64,000 nucleotides of DNA from Caulobacter sp. Root343 (lineage in GTDB: Bacteria > Pseudomonadota > Alphaproteobacteria > Caulobacterales > Caulobacteraceae). Made by a program: the position numbers and the translations under genes. Location of the stretch: assembly GCF_001425745.1 (NCBI RefSeq), contig NZ_LMDF01000001.1, forward strand, positions 229,154 through 293,153, written 5' to 3'. Under the pieces are notes generated by a model. That model saw only the letters and a program-made list of their open reading frames with translations. It searched no databases and was not told the DNA's origin. Of this stretch, positions 7,802 through 16,802 are shown piece by piece (positions within the stretch are counted from its first letter, which is position 1; each line of letters opens with the position of its first letter).

Positions 7802-8874
7802 GCGGGCGTTCCTTCGAAATGCCGGACCAAGGCGTCGATCAGACGATCGCGGCCGCGTTCGGGTCGGTCCAGGTGGACGAAATGGGTGGCGTCTGGGATC
7901 TCGACGGTCGTGATGTTGGCGCTGCGTTCGGCGTCGGCGGCGAAGGCCATCAGGTCGGCCGGGCGGCTCCAGAAGTCGTTCCCCGACCGCAGCAGCAGCA
8001 CCGGCGCGGTGATCGAGCCGGCGTCGTAGAGCCGACGACCACAGGCTTGGTGGAAGCTGTCCTCCAGCGCCCCCAGCGGCGCGCGGAAGCGGGGCGGGGA
8101 GAGGGCGGCGGTCTTCGGATCGCTGGCCAGGGCCGCGGCGGCCAAGGCCTGGGCGACGGCCGGATCGCGCCAGGCGTCCTTGTCCGCAATCGGGATGTTC
8201 GTATTCCAGCGGTCCAGCAGCGAGGTCCCGGGATAGAGGGCATAGCCGCCGGTCGCCGGATCGAAGCGGCGCGGCTGGCCGGGTTGGGCGAAGGCCGAGC
8301 CAGGACCGAGCATCGGATGGACGTCCGACCCGCCGTAGAGCGCGTTCAGGGTGGCGAGGCCGGAGACCGCTTCGGGGCGCAGGGCGGCGTACCAGCCAGC
8401 CCACAGGCCGCCGGTGGCCCAGCCGAGCAGGCCGACTCGCGCGGCCTCGTTGCGCTTCGAGGCCAGCTTGACCACGGCGTCCAGGTCGCGGACTACCTCG
8501 TGGGCGCGCGTCAGGGGGCGACTTTGCTCCGGAGGCAGATCCATGGCGGCGGGGCGTTGGGAGCCGCCATAGCCGCGCGCGTCGGGCAGGTAGATGCGAC
8601 GGTTCAAGCGCAGGGCCAGATCAGCGGCCAGGGAACCGCCGGGGACGGTCAGGTCGAATGAGGTGATCCCCGGCGCCCGGGCCCCATGGACCAGGATCAG
8701 CGGCGCCCCGCGCGGAGCCGGCGGCGCGACCTCGCGGACATGGATGCGTATCCCGTCGCCGGTGGTCGTGAAAAGCTCGGTCCGGGCCAAGCCGTCGGCG
8801 CGCGCGGTGCTCGCCATCAAGGCCGGCGCGGCGGCCAATACGGCGCGGCGGGACCATCCCGCTCTGGTCGACAT
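7798..8874 (-). CDS. Exported alpha/beta-hydrolase-fold protein lacking the nucleophilic serine
   Basis: The 358-residue product starts with a twin-arginine-like leader (SRRAVLAAAPALMASTARA). It has the alpha/beta-hydrolase frame: an oxyanion LILVHGARAPG, a strand with IYLPDARGYGGS, and a C-terminal PDATHFVHLDRP that holds the catalytic histidine. The nucleophile elbow reads LLGWATGG, so the expected serine of GxSxG is alanine (A153). The protein may therefore be a non-catalytic or altered relative. It is first in a two-gene operon with the DUF4287 gene and is divergent from the HIT gene. Substrate unknown. Confidence 0.8.
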   Translation of the reverse strand: MSTRAGWSRRAVLAAAPALMASTARADGLARTELFTTTGDGIRIHVREVAPPAPRGAPLILVHGARAPGITSFDLTVPGGSLAADLALRLNRRIYLPDARGYGGSQRPAAMDLPPEQSRPLTRAHEVVRDLDAVVKLASKRNEAARVGLLGWATGGLWAGWYAALRPEAVSGLATLNALYGGSDVHPMLGPGSAFAQPGQPRRFDPATGGYALYPGTSLLDRWNTNIPIADKDAWRDPAVAQALAAAALASDPKTAALSPPRFRAPLGALEDSFHQACGRRLYDAGSITAPVLLLRSGNDFWSRPADLMAFAADAERSANITTVEIPDATHFVHLDRPERGRDRLIDALVRHFEGTPA

Positions 8875-8925
8875 TTGCGCGAGCCTCCCCGTTTGCTACG
8901 ACCGGTGCGTCAGAAGGAGACGGTC

Positions 8926-9360
8926 ATGAGCCTCGACGGACGCTACGACACGGGCAACATCTTCGCCAAGATCATCCGGGGCGAGATCCCCAGCGTGAAG
9001 GTGTTCGAGGACGATCGGGTCCTGGCCTTCATGGACGTCTTCCCGCAGTCGCGCGGACATGCCCTGGTGATCTCCAAGGTCAGCCAGGCGCGCAACCTGC
9101 TCGATGTCGAGCCCGAGGTGTTGGCCGAGCTGGCCGCCGCGACCCAGACGCTGACCCGCGCCGTGGTCGCGGCCCTGAAGCCGGACGGCGTGGTCGTCAC
9201 CCAGTTCAACGGCGCGCCGGCCGGCCAGACGATCTTCCACCTGCATTTCCACGTGATCCCCCGCTTCGAAGGCGAGGCTCTGGGGCGACACGGCGAGGGC
9301 GGCATGGCCGACGTAGAGGACTTGAAGGCGCTGGCGGCGAAGATTTCGGCGGCGCTGTAG
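8926..9360 (+). CDS. HIT family protein (Hint-like nucleotide hydrolase)
   Basis: The ATG at 8926 follows AAGGAGA and gives 144 residues. The histidine triad HLHFHV (H105, H107, H109) lies in the expected C-terminal position. The N-terminal region IFAKIIRGEIPSVKVFEDD and the strand DRVLAFMDVFPQSRGHALVIS are typical of bacterial Hint/HinT proteins. These are dimeric cytoplasmic enzymes that hydrolyse nucleoside phosphoramidates and aminoacyl-adenylates. The gene is monocistronic and divergent from the hydrolase gene. Confidence 0.94.
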   Translation: MSLDGRYDTGNIFAKIIRGEIPSVKVFEDDRVLAFMDVFPQSRGHALVISKVSQARNLLDVEPEVLAELAAATQTLTRAVVAALKPDGVVVTQFNGAPAGQTIFHLHFHVIPRFEGEALGRHGEGGMADVEDLKALAAKISAAL

Positions 9361-9485
9361 GCTCTGGTTTCGATGGATGATGAGCGCGCGAGATTAAACC
9401 CGCATCGCGAAATCCCGGGCTAGGGGACGGGTCTGTTCCGGGCTAGCGTTGGCCGCACGGCAATCGCACCGCGCCCGAGGACCGC

Positions 9486-9932
9486 ATGCTTGAACTCGAG
9501 AAAGGCCGCGAAGGCTTGCGCCGCCTGATCTATGCCAGCCGTTTCTCCGGCCCTGGCGATCCGGACGAGACCTTGCGAACCGTCGTCGCCGCTTCGATTC
9601 AGAACAACCGGCTGGTCGACGTGACGGGCTTTCTGCTGGCTGGCGAGGGGCGCTTCTTGCAGTGGCTGGAGGGGCCGGCGGCCAGCGTCCGCGAGACCTT
9701 CGAGCAGATCTCCAGGGACACCCGCCATACCGACCTCACGATCATCGGCGATGACCCGGCCGAGCGTCGCTGGTTCCGCGATTGGAACATGGGGCAACAC
9801 CGCCTGGGGGCGCAGGACCAGGCCTTGCTTTCCGAGGTGGGGCTGGAGCGCTTCGAACCCGCCGGCCTGGACGCCGATCGCGCCGAACGCCTGCTGACCC
9901 GCGTCGGCGAACGCCACCTGAGGGGCGGTTAG
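9486..9932 (+). CDS. Short BLUF-domain blue-light sensor
   Basis: This 148-residue protein is a stand-alone BLUF domain. It has the flavin-contacting tyrosine (Y16 in LRRLIYASR), the SIQNNRLVDVTGFLL helix carrying the conserved Asn (N40/N41), and the glutamine in GRFLQWLEGP (Q59). These residues make the Tyr-Gln-flavin hydrogen-bond network that switches in blue light. No output domain is attached, so signalling must occur by contact with a partner. The partner is not evident from the neighbours. Its stop overlaps the stop of the convergent gene downstream in TTAG. Confidence 0.92.
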   Translation: MLELEKGREGLRRLIYASRFSGPGDPDETLRTVVAASIQNNRLVDVTGFLLAGEGRFLQWLEGPAASVRETFEQISRDTRHTDLTIIGDDPAERRWFRDWNMGQHRLGAQDQALLSEVGLERFEPAGLDADRAERLLTRVGERHLRGG

Positions 9933-10285
9933 GGGACGAGCTTGATCAGGGCGGTTGAAATGGTCATCAAGACCGCGACGCCGCTGAGGATCGCCCAGCC
10001 CTGCAGCCGGATCTTTTCGCTGAGGTCAGCGCGGAGGCGGCTTTCCATCAAGGCCATGTCGGCACGCACCAAGGCGACCTCGCTCTTGAGCTCAGCCTTG
10101 GTTGCGCCGAGCTCGACCTTGGACGCCAAGTCACTAAGGTCAGTTTTGGTCGCCAATCCGCTGGTATCCGGAAGCATGGTTGTCTGCTGCACCAGTTCGA
10201 CGATCGCTTCGGCCATGGGTTGGTCCATGCCGGCTTCGCGAAGCCGTCTTGAAGCGCCAAGGGTGTCGAAGCTGATAGCGGTCAT
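9929..10285 (-). CDS. Coiled-coil protein with C-terminal membrane anchor (DUF1640/CCDC90-like)
   Basis: Starting at ATG 10285, the 118-residue protein has the order typical of DUF1640-like proteins. A short N-terminal region MTAISFDTLGASRRLREAG and a MAEAIVELVQ helix lead into a heptad-rich stretch (KTDLSDLASKVELGATKAEL). A single C-terminal membrane segment (WAILSGVAVLMTISTALI) follows. The family is related to mitochondrial MCUR1/CCDC90, but its bacterial role is not known. It is convergent with the BLUF gene and overlaps it by four bases. Codon use is slightly less GC-rich than its neighbours. Confidence 0.75.
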   Translation of the reverse strand: MTAISFDTLGASRRLREAGMDQPMAEAIVELVQQTTMLPDTSGLATKTDLSDLASKVELGATKAELKSEVALVRADMALMESRLRADLSEKIRLQGWAILSGVAVLMTISTALIKLVP

Positions 10286-10341
10286 GAGCACACGCTAATC
10301 GTTTGTTCCCGTTTCGTCCACAATTTTCGCGTGCGCCAAAA

Positions 10342-10375
10342 CGAAAAGGGCCCGGATCGCTCCGGGCCCTTCGTT
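10342..10375 (-). terminator. Rho-independent terminator downstream of clpA
   Basis: The hairpin AGGGCCCGGA, loop TCGC, TCCGGGCCCT is followed on the minus strand by TTTTCGTTTT. It lies about 20 bases past the clpA stop. Confidence 0.88.
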
Positions 10376-10392
10376 AGATCTTTTGATCCAGC

Positions 10393-12723
10393 CTATTCGG
10401 CCATCGCCGGTTCGGCTTCGTCGGCCTTGCCGGCCTTCGGATCGGCGTTGCTGTCGATCGAGAACTCGATCTTGCCGTTCTCCAGCACCACCTTGACGTG
10501 GCCGCCGCGCACCAGACGTCCGAACAGGATGTCGTCGGCCAGGGGCTTCTTGATGTGCTCCTGGATGACCCGGGCCAGCGGACGGGCGCCGTAGAGCTCG
10601 TCGAAGCCGTTCTTGGCCAGCCAGTCGGCCGCGTCGTCGCTGAGTTCGATCGTGATGTTGCGGTCGGCCAGTTGGGCCTCCAGCTGCATCACGAACTTCT
10701 GCACGACCTGGCGGATGATTTCCGGCGTCAGCGGCTTGAAGGCCACGACGGCGTCCAGGCGGTTGCGGAACTCCGGCGTGAACAGGCGCTTGAGGGCGGC
10801 CTCTTCCTCGCCTTCGATCTTCGAGCGGCCGAAGCCGATCGAGTTGCGCTGGGCGTCCGAGGCCCCCGCATTGGTGGTCATGATCAGGACCACGTTGCGG
10901 AAGTCGACCTTCTTGCCGTTGCTGTCGGTCAGGGTGCCGTTGTCCATCACCTGCAGCAGGATGTTGTAGACATCCCCGTGGGCCTTCTCGATTTCGTCGA
11001 GCAGGACGACGGCGTGCGGGTGCTGGTCGACCGCATCAGTCAGCTGACCGCCCTGGTCGAAGCCGACATAGCCGGGAGGGGCGCCGATCAGGCGGCTCAC
11101 GGTATGGCGCTCCATATATTCCGACATGTCGAAGCGCAGCATCTCGATGCCCAGGGTTTGGGCCAGCTGCTTGGCGGCTTCGGTCTTGCCGACGCCGGTC
11201 GGGCCGCTGAACAGGTACGAGCCGATCGGCTTGTTCGGTTCACGCAGGCCGGCGCGAGCCAGCTTCATGGCGGCCGACAGCTGCCCCAGGGCCTCTTCCT
11301 GGCCGAACACCGCGCGCTTCAGGTCGGTCTCGAGTTCCTTGAGGGCCTCGGTGTCCGACTTGCTGACCGACTTCGGCGGGATGCGGGCGATCTTGGCGAC
11401 GACCGTCTCGATCTCCTTGACGCCGATGGTCTTCTTGCGGCGGCTTTCCGGCAGCAGCATCTGGCTGGCGCCCGCCTCGTCGATCACGTCGATCGCCTTG
11501 TCGGGCAGCTTGCGGTCGGTGATGTACTTGGCCGACAGCTCGACCGCGACCTTCAGGGCCTCGGCCGTGTACTTCAGCTTGTGGAAGTCCTCGTAATAGG
11601 TCTTCAGGCCCTTGAGGATCTTGATGGTGTCTTCCACCGTCGGCTCGTTCACGTCGATCTTCTGGAAGCGACGGACCAGGGCCCGATCCTTCTCGAAGTG
11701 CTGGCGGAACTCCTTGTAGGTGGTCGAGCCCATGCAGCGCAGGGTGCCCGAGGCCAGGGCCGGCTTCAGCAGGTTGGAGGCGTCCATCGCCCCGCCGCTG
11801 GTCGCGCCGGCGCCGATCACCGTATGGATCTCGTCGATGAACAGCACCGCGTTGGGGTGGCTCTCCAGTTCCTTGACCACCTGCTTGACGCGTTCCTCGA
11901 AGTCGCCGCGATAGCGGGTGCCGGCCAGCAACGCGCCCATGTCGAGCGAGTAGATGGTGGCGCCCTCCAGGACCTCGGGGACCTGGTGCGTGACGATCTT
12001 GCGGGCCAGGCCCTCGGCGATGGCGGTCTTGCCGACGCCGGGATCCCCCACGAGCAGCGGGTTGTTCTTGGTGCGGCGGCACAGGATCTGGATCGCGCGT
12101 TCCACTTCGTTCGCGCGCCCGATCAGCGGGTCGACCTTGCCCTGGCGGGCCTTCTCGTTGAGGTCGACGCAGTAGGCCTCGAGGGCCTCGCCGCCGGTCT
12201 TGGTGTTGGGCTTCTCGCCGTCTTCCTCGGTGGCGTTCGAGCCGGCGCTGGCGCCCTTGACGCTCTTGGCTTCCGAGGCGCCGGCCTTCTTGGCGATGCC
12301 GTGGGCGATGAAGTTCACCGCATCGTACCGCGTCATGTCCTGCTCCTGCAGGAAGTAGGCGGCGTGGCTTTCGCGTTCGGAGAAGATGGCGACCAGCACG
12401 TTGGCGCCGGTCACTTCTTCTCGGCCCGACGACTGGACGTGGATCACCGCGCGCTGGATCACGCGCTGGAAGCCAGCGGTCGGCTTGGCGTCCTCGTCGT
12501 CGTCGACGACCAGCGAGGCCAGCTCGACGTCGAGATAGTTGGCGAGGCTCTTCTTCAGCGCGGTGAGATCGACGTCGCACGCGCGCATAACTCCGGCGGC
12601 GTCCTCGTCGTCGGTCAGGGAAAGCAGGAGATGCTCCAGCGTCGCGTACTCGTGCTTACGCTGGTTCGCGTAAGCGACGGCGCGATGCAGGGACTCTTCC
12701 AGGGGGCGCGAAAAAGAGGGCAA
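10393..12723 (-). CDS. clpA: ATP-dependent Clp protease ATP-binding subunit ClpA
   Basis: The reading frame has no ATG at the family's usual N-terminus. TTG 12723, preceded by GAGGAG, gives [16 protein letters not shown] and a 776-residue ClpA, close to the usual length of about 760. Order: Clp N-domain for ClpS docking, D1 AAA+ module (Walker A GDPGVGKT, Walker B LFIDEIHT), D2 module ([18 protein letters not shown]), C-terminal helical domain and an acidic tail. It unfolds substrates and feeds them to ClpP. It lies directly downstream of clpS. The rare TTG start may limit its expression relative to clpS. Confidence 0.97.
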   Translation of the reverse strand: MPSFSRPLEESLHRAVAYANQRKHEYATLEHLLLSLTDDEDAAGVMRACDVDLTALKKSLANYLDVELASLVVDDDEDAKPTAGFQRVIQRAVIHVQSSGREEVTGANVLVAIFSERESHAAYFLQEQDMTRYDAVNFIAHGIAKKAGASEAKSVKGASAGSNATEEDGEKPNTKTGGEALEAYCVDLNEKARQGKVDPLIGRANEVERAIQILCRRTKNNPLLVGDPGVGKTAIAEGLARKIVTHQVPEVLEGATIYSLDMGALLAGTRYRGDFEERVKQVVKELESHPNAVLFIDEIHTVIGAGATSGGAMDASNLLKPALASGTLRCMGSTTYKEFRQHFEKDRALVRRFQKIDVNEPTVEDTIKILKGLKTYYEDFHKLKYTAEALKVAVELSAKYITDRKLPDKAIDVIDEAGASQMLLPESRRKKTIGVKEIETVVAKIARIPPKSVSKSDTEALKELETDLKRAVFGQEEALGQLSAAMKLARAGLREPNKPIGSYLFSGPTGVGKTEAAKQLAQTLGIEMLRFDMSEYMERHTVSRLIGAPPGYVGFDQGGQLTDAVDQHPHAVVLLDEIEKAHGDVYNILLQVMDNGTLTDSNGKKVDFRNVVLIMTTNAGASDAQRNSIGFGRSKIEGEEEAALKRLFTPEFRNRLDAVVAFKPLTPEIIRQVVQKFVMQLEAQLADRNITIELSDDAADWLAKNGFDELYGARPLARVIQEHIKKPLADDILFGRLVRGGHVKVVLENGKIEFSIDSNADPKAGKADEAEPAMAE

Positions 12724-12733
12724 TGTGGGCTCC

Positions 12734-13063
12734 TCAGTCCTTTTCCATGGTGCACTGCAGGGGGTGCTGATGGCGTCGCGCCGAGTCGATGACTTGGGCG
12801 ACCTTGGTTTCTGCGACTTCGTAAGTGTAGACACCGCACACCCCCACGCCGTTCTGATGGACGTGGAGCATGATACGCGTAGCGTCTTCACGCGACTTGT
12901 TGAAGAACCGTTCGAGAACGTAGACGACGAATTCCATCGGAGTGTAGTCGTCGTTGAGAATCAGAACTCGATAAAGCGAAGGCTTCTGCGTCTTCGGCTT
13001 CACTTCCGTGACGACCGACGACCCAGCGCCGTTGCTTTGTCCGCCTTGCTTCCGCTCGGCCAT
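12734..13063 (-). CDS. clpS: ATP-dependent Clp protease adaptor ClpS
   Basis: ATG 13063 with an upstream AGGAG gives 109 residues. A flexible N-terminus precedes the ClpS core: [21 protein letters not shown] (substrate N-terminus pocket), [18 protein letters not shown] and [18 protein letters not shown]. ClpS binds proteins with Leu, Phe, Tyr or Trp at their N-terminus and delivers them to ClpAP. The clpA start lies 10 bases after its stop, and the two form the standard operon. Confidence 0.97.
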   Translation of the reverse strand: MAERKQGGQSNGAGSSVVTEVKPKTQKPSLYRVLILNDDYTPMEFVVYVLERFFNKSREDATRIMLHVHQNGVGVCGVYTYEVAETKVAQVIDSARRHQHPLQCTMEKD

Positions 13064-13438
13064 CGACTTGTTCTCTCCTGGCGAGCAAATCACCCGCCTA
13101 CTTGAATTAGATATGGAAACGCGCCGGCATTGGAAGAGGCCGATGCGCCGCTGCGCCGCTTTAACACAGGGGCGCCTCGGAAATCGGCTTCACGTTTGGG
13201 AGAGCGAAGACCGCGCGCGAACGGTTCCCAGAGTCTGACCGGCCGAAAACCATTGACGGTTTCGGTGTCTGCCAAGCTCTGATGTCTAGAGGTTGGGACC
13301 CGGGCGCTCCCGCTGACGGGGCGACTGGGTCGGGACGAGAAGCCCAAATGGTAACCGTCCTGACGCCGCGCAAGAGGGGCGGTCGCGTCTCGCGAAGGGG
13401 ACCGTTTCGGCGACCTCCGGGGAAGGCGGGGCCGGCGC
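13064..13438. other. Intergenic region without a supported gene
   Basis: The 375 bases between the clpS start and the DUF3224 stop hold no convincing reading frame on either strand. The side near clpS should contain the clpSA promoter. A TTGACG hexamer on the plus strand at 13253-13258 precedes a GC-rich segment with several short inverted repeats. I cannot match that segment to a known RNA family. Confidence 0.4.
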
Positions 13439-13921
13439 CTAGTCGGGCAAGACGTAGTCCAGCGCGTACTGGTGCTTGCCCTCGACCACGGTGATGACCA
13501 GTCGGCCGGTGATGCCTTTCAAGGCGCCCGAGCCGGAATCCGGCACGATGTCGATGACCATGCTGACGTCCTTGCCCTGCATCGCGCCGCGATGGACGAG
13601 GGCGAAACTCCCCGCCTTGCCATCGAGCGTCCCGACCACCCGTTCGGTGGCGACATAGGCCGCCGAGCCCGGAACCTCGGTGCCGACCGTCAGCATCTCG
13701 CCCTTGCCCGTGGCGTCCAGGGCGCCGTGATAGGTCTTGTCCAGGGCGAAGCGGCCCAGGGTCGAGCCCTCGGCCTTGTCCTGCTCGACCGGCTTGGTGC
13801 TGACGTCGAAGGAGCCCTTGGCGTGGCGCATGGCGGTCTGCTCGGCGATGGGGGAGGCGGAGGAAGCGGTCGCCAGCGCGGCCGCCACGACGGCGGGGAT
13901 GATGATACGCAGCGCGGGCAT
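13439..13921 (-). CDS. Exported DUF3224-family protein
   Basis: The ATG at 13921 starts a clear signal peptide (MPALRIIIPAVVAAALATASSAS). An earlier in-frame ATG at 13957 would add 12 basic residues. The mature part of this 160-residue protein matches DUF3224: KGSFDVSTKPVEQDKAEG, then LGRFALDKTYHGALDATGKGEML and, near the end, GKHQYALDYVLPD. Family members are small single-domain beta-barrel proteins of unknown function, often associated with stress or binding a small ligand. It is separated from dinB by about 50 bases and reads in the same direction. Confidence 0.82.
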   Translation of the reverse strand: MPALRIIIPAVVAAALATASSASPIAEQTAMRHAKGSFDVSTKPVEQDKAEGSTLGRFALDKTYHGALDATGKGEMLTVGTEVPGSAAYVATERVVGTLDGKAGSFALVHRGAMQGKDVSMVIDIVPDSGSGALKGITGRLVITVVEGKHQYALDYVLPD

Positions 13922-13972
13922 GGCGGACGGTTCCCTCGAACGTCGCAATGAGAACATAATGAGAACTTTTGG

Positions 13973-15229
13973 TCAACGTCCCTTCAGCGCGCGCCCGCTG
14001 ACCACGGCCGCCGCGCCGAACTTGCCGCGAAGGGCGTCGATGGCCGTCTCATTCTTGAGGGTGCGGCGCTCGTCGTCGGCGAACATGTCCGAGCCCGCTG
14101 TCTCGGCGTCGACGAACTCGGTCAGGCCGGCGCCGATCAGGCGATAGGAGAGGCCCTTGGGCTCGGCGGCCAGCAGCTCTCGGGCTACCTGGAACAGGGT
14201 GCGGGCGGTCTGGGTCGGCACGGCCAGGGTGCGGCGGCGGGTGTGGATCTTGAAGTCGGGGGTGCGCAGCTTCAGGGTCGCCACCCGGCCGGCGACGCCT
14301 TCCTTGCGGGCCTGCTTGGCGACCTTTTCGCAGAGCGGCCAGAGCTCGTCCTCCAGCGCGTCGCGCTTGTACAGGTCGTCGTTGAAGGTGGTCTCGGCGC
14401 TGATCGTCTTGCGGGATTGGTCCGGGTCGACCAGGCGGCTGTCCTGGCCGTGGGCCAGGCGGTGCAGGCGCAGGCCGCCCGAGCCCAGGCGGTTGGCCAG
14501 TAGCTTGAGGTCGGCGGCGGCGATGTCGCCGACGGTGCGCAGGCCGATCTCGGCCAGCGACGACACCGTGGCCGGACCCACGCCCGGCAGGATGCTTACG
14601 GGCTTGTTGGAGAGGAAGGTCTGGGCCTCGACCCGTCCGATCGCCGAGAAGCCGCGCGGCTTGTCCAGTTCCGAGGCGATCTTGGCCAGGAACTTGTTGG
14701 GGGCCAGGCCGATCGAGACGGTCAGGCCGATGTCGCGTTCGATCTCGGCCTGCAGGCGGGCCAGCATCTGAGCCGGCGTCGCGCCATGCAGGCGCTCGGT
14801 GCCGGTCAGGTCGATCCAGGCCTCGTCCAGCGACAGCGGCTGGATCAGCGGCGTCAGCTTGTCGAGCTTCTCATGGATGCGCCGGCTCTCTTCCTTGTAC
14901 TTGGCGAAGTTCGGCTTGATGACCACGGCGTCGGGGCACAGCTTCAGCGCCTTGTACATCGGCATGGCCGAGCGGGGGCCGCTCATCCGGGCGATGTAGC
15001 AGGCGGTGGTCACCACCCCGCGCTTGCCGCCGCCGACGATGACCGGCTTGTCGCGCAGGGACGGATCGTCGCGCTTCTCGACCGAGGCGTAGAAGGCGTC
15101 GCAGTCCAGGTGGGCGATCGACAGCGTCCCCAGCTCTTCATGAAAGAGCGTGCGCGGCGAATGGCAGGACGGACAGCGCGGAGCCTTGGCCTCGCCCGTC
15201 CATCCGCAGTCGCGGCACAGGGACTTCAT
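13973..15229 (-). CDS. dinB: DNA polymerase IV (Y-family) with N-terminal Cys4 motif
   Basis: The 418-residue protein contains the Y-family palm with catalytic D42 (HLDCDAFYASVE) and the pair D135/E136 in SLDEAWIDL. The thumb helix-hairpin-helix is PVSILPGVGPATVSSLAEIGL, and a little-finger domain follows. It performs error-prone translesion synthesis. Ahead of the palm lies a 30-residue extension with a C-x2-C-x10-C-x2-C pattern (C5, C8, C19, C22) that resembles a zinc ribbon and is absent from E. coli DinB. The upstream ROK kinase gene ends 10 bases before it, so it belongs to a three-gene minus-strand operon. Confidence 0.95.
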   Translation of the reverse strand: MKSLCRDCGWTGEAKAPRCPSCHSPRTLFHEELGTLSIAHLDCDAFYASVEKRDDPSLRDKPVIVGGGKRGVVTTACYIARMSGPRSAMPMYKALKLCPDAVVIKPNFAKYKEESRRIHEKLDKLTPLIQPLSLDEAWIDLTGTERLHGATPAQMLARLQAEIERDIGLTVSIGLAPNKFLAKIASELDKPRGFSAIGRVEAQTFLSNKPVSILPGVGPATVSSLAEIGLRTVGDIAAADLKLLANRLGSGGLRLHRLAHGQDSRLVDPDQSRKTISAETTFNDDLYKRDALEDELWPLCEKVAKQARKEGVAGRVATLKLRTPDFKIHTRRRTLAVPTQTARTLFQVARELLAAEPKGLSYRLIGAGLTEFVDAETAGSDMFADDERRTLKNETAIDALRGKFGAAAVVSGRALKGR

Positions 15230-15239
15230 GGGATCGCTC

Positions 15240-16130
15240 TTAGCCTTCGGGCGGCCACAGCCAGACCGCGCCGCGCACGCCGGAGCTGTCGCCGTGGACC
15301 GCCTTCTTCACCGGCGTCTCGAACATGTCGGAGAACACGTGCGGGGCGATGGCGGCGGGCAGGCGGTCGTACAGGGCCTCGACGTTGGACATGCCGCCGC
15401 CCAGCACGATGACGTCGGGGTCGATTAGGTCGCAGACCACGGCCAGCGATCGGCTCAGGCGGTCGACATAGCGATCCAGGGCCGCCAGGGCCGCGGGATC
15501 TCCGGCGGCGACCGCCTGCATCGTGGCGTGGCCGTCCGGATAGCCGGCGTCGCGCGAGAAGCTCGGGCCGGCGATCCAGGTCTCCAGGCAGCCCTTGCGG
15601 CCGCACCAGCAGTCGGGACCGGGATACTCTTCGGGCTTGGGCCAGGGCAGGGAGAAGTGGCCCCACTCGCCGGCGACGCCGTTGCGGCCCTCGACGATCT
15701 GGCCGTCCACGACCACCCCGCCGCCGCAGCCGGTGCCCAGGATGGCGGCGAAGACCACGCGCTCGCCGGCGCCAGCGCCGTCGGCGGCTTCCGACAAGGC
15801 CAGGCAGTTGGCGTCGTTGGCCAGGCGCACGGGGCGGACCAGGCGCTTTTCCAGGTCCTCGCCGAAGCGCTGGCCGTTCAGATAGACGCTGTTGGCCCCG
15901 CGGATCAGGCCGCTCCGGGGCGAGATCGAGCCGGGCAGGCCCACGCCCAGCCGCGCACACGTCGCGCCGGCCATGGCCTCGGCGTCGGCCACCAGGCCGG
16001 CCACCACCTCCAGCGCCGCCTCGTAGCTGCCCGGGTTGGGCTTGCGCACCCGCGCGACGAACTCGCCCGCCGCGTTGAGGGCCGCCGCCTCGATCTTGGT
16101 GCCGCCGAAGTCGATGCCGAACCGGATCAT
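15240..16130 (-). CDS. ROK-family sugar kinase
   Basis: ATG 16130 overlaps the stop of the HAD gene by four bases. The 296-residue protein has the ATP-binding GIDFGGTKIEAA, the catalytic aspartate D106 in LANDANC, and LGTGCGGGVV. The ROK zinc site is formed by H158 (GEWGH) and CWCGRKGC (C174, C176, C181). The family phosphorylates hexoses such as glucose, fructose, mannose or N-acetyl sugars. The layout is closest to bacterial fructokinase or N-acetylglucosamine kinase, and the sugar cannot be fixed from sequence. No regulatory DNA-binding domain is present. Confidence 0.88.
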   Translation of the reverse strand: MIRFGIDFGGTKIEAAALNAAGEFVARVRKPNPGSYEAALEVVAGLVADAEAMAGATCARLGVGLPGSISPRSGLIRGANSVYLNGQRFGEDLEKRLVRPVRLANDANCLALSEAADGAGAGERVVFAAILGTGCGGGVVVDGQIVEGRNGVAGEWGHFSLPWPKPEEYPGPDCWCGRKGCLETWIAGPSFSRDAGYPDGHATMQAVAAGDPAALAALDRYVDRLSRSLAVVCDLIDPDVIVLGGGMSNVEALYDRLPAAIAPHVFSDMFETPVKKAVHGDSSGVRGAVWLWPPEG

Positions 16131-16774
16131 ATGAACAGGCGCTCCTCTATGGCGGCCTTGAGGACGGGCCACTCGTCTATGCGGACGTGACGGTCCGGGG
16201 CGCTGGGCGCGAACGGGCGCAGGCGCTCGTCGCTGACCATCTGGAACCGGCCGACACGCGGAGCTTTCTCCGCCACCGATTCGAGCTGCGGCAAAAGGTC
16301 ATCGATGAACACGGCCGGACCGGAGGTGCGGGCCGCCAGCGCCGCCGCCGGTGGGCCCTTGGGACCGCTGTTGATGATCAGCGGATAGTCGAAGCCGTGG
16401 GTTTTCAACCATTTGATCCGCGCCAGCCGCCCGTGCTCGGGCGCGTTGGTCAGGATCACGACCTCGGCGCGCGTCGAAAGATCGGCCAGGGCCTCGGCCG
16501 CGCCGATCGCCGGAACCAGGTCGTCGGCCCCGTCGCGGAAGAAATCGTCGAACAGGGCCTTGCCCGCGATCAGATCGAGGTGTTCCGTCTCCCCAGGCCG
16601 ATAAATGTTCTGGAACAAGGCGAAACGATCGACCCGCAGCTCGAAGCCATGGCGTTCTATGAAGGCGCCGAAGCCGCGCATGAACTGGGCCAGCACCTCG
16701 TCGACATCGACGATGACCAGCGGCGCGGCGGGCGAAATGGCGCAGGCCTGAAGGTCGGAGTAACGCGGTTCCAT
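16127..16774 (-). CDS. HAD-superfamily hydrolase
   Basis: The 215-residue protein shows HAD motif I as VDVDEVLA (nucleophile D23, general acid D25), motif II as VVILTNAPE, and motif IV as VFIDDLLPQ. A helical cap lies between motifs I and II. Such enzymes are phosphatases of small phosphorylated metabolites. It is first in the HAD-ROK-dinB run and is coupled to the kinase by an ATGA overlap, which suggests a sugar phosphate as substrate (inference). It is divergent from divK. Confidence 0.8.
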   Translation of the reverse strand: MEPRYSDLQACAISPAAPLVIVDVDEVLAQFMRGFGAFIERHGFELRVDRFALFQNIYRPGETEHLDLIAGKALFDDFFRDGADDLVPAIGAAEALADLSTRAEVVILTNAPEHGRLARIKWLKTHGFDYPLIINSGPKGPPAAALAARTSGPAVFIDDLLPQLESVAEKAPRVGRFQMVSDERLRPFAPSAPDRHVRIDEWPVLKAAIEERLFI

Positions 16775-16802
16775 GATCTCGGATCGTTGGGTCTTAACGC
16801 GA

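Noticed and set aside
10498-12792. A 764-codon open frame opposite clpA
   Set aside because: clpA on the minus strand has full AAA+ motifs. The plus-strand frame has no domain and results from codon bias.
13282-13494. A 70-codon plus-strand frame in the clpS/DUF3224 gap
   Set aside because: It overlaps the DUF3224 gene, is dominated by Arg/Pro/Gly, and lacks a ribosome site.
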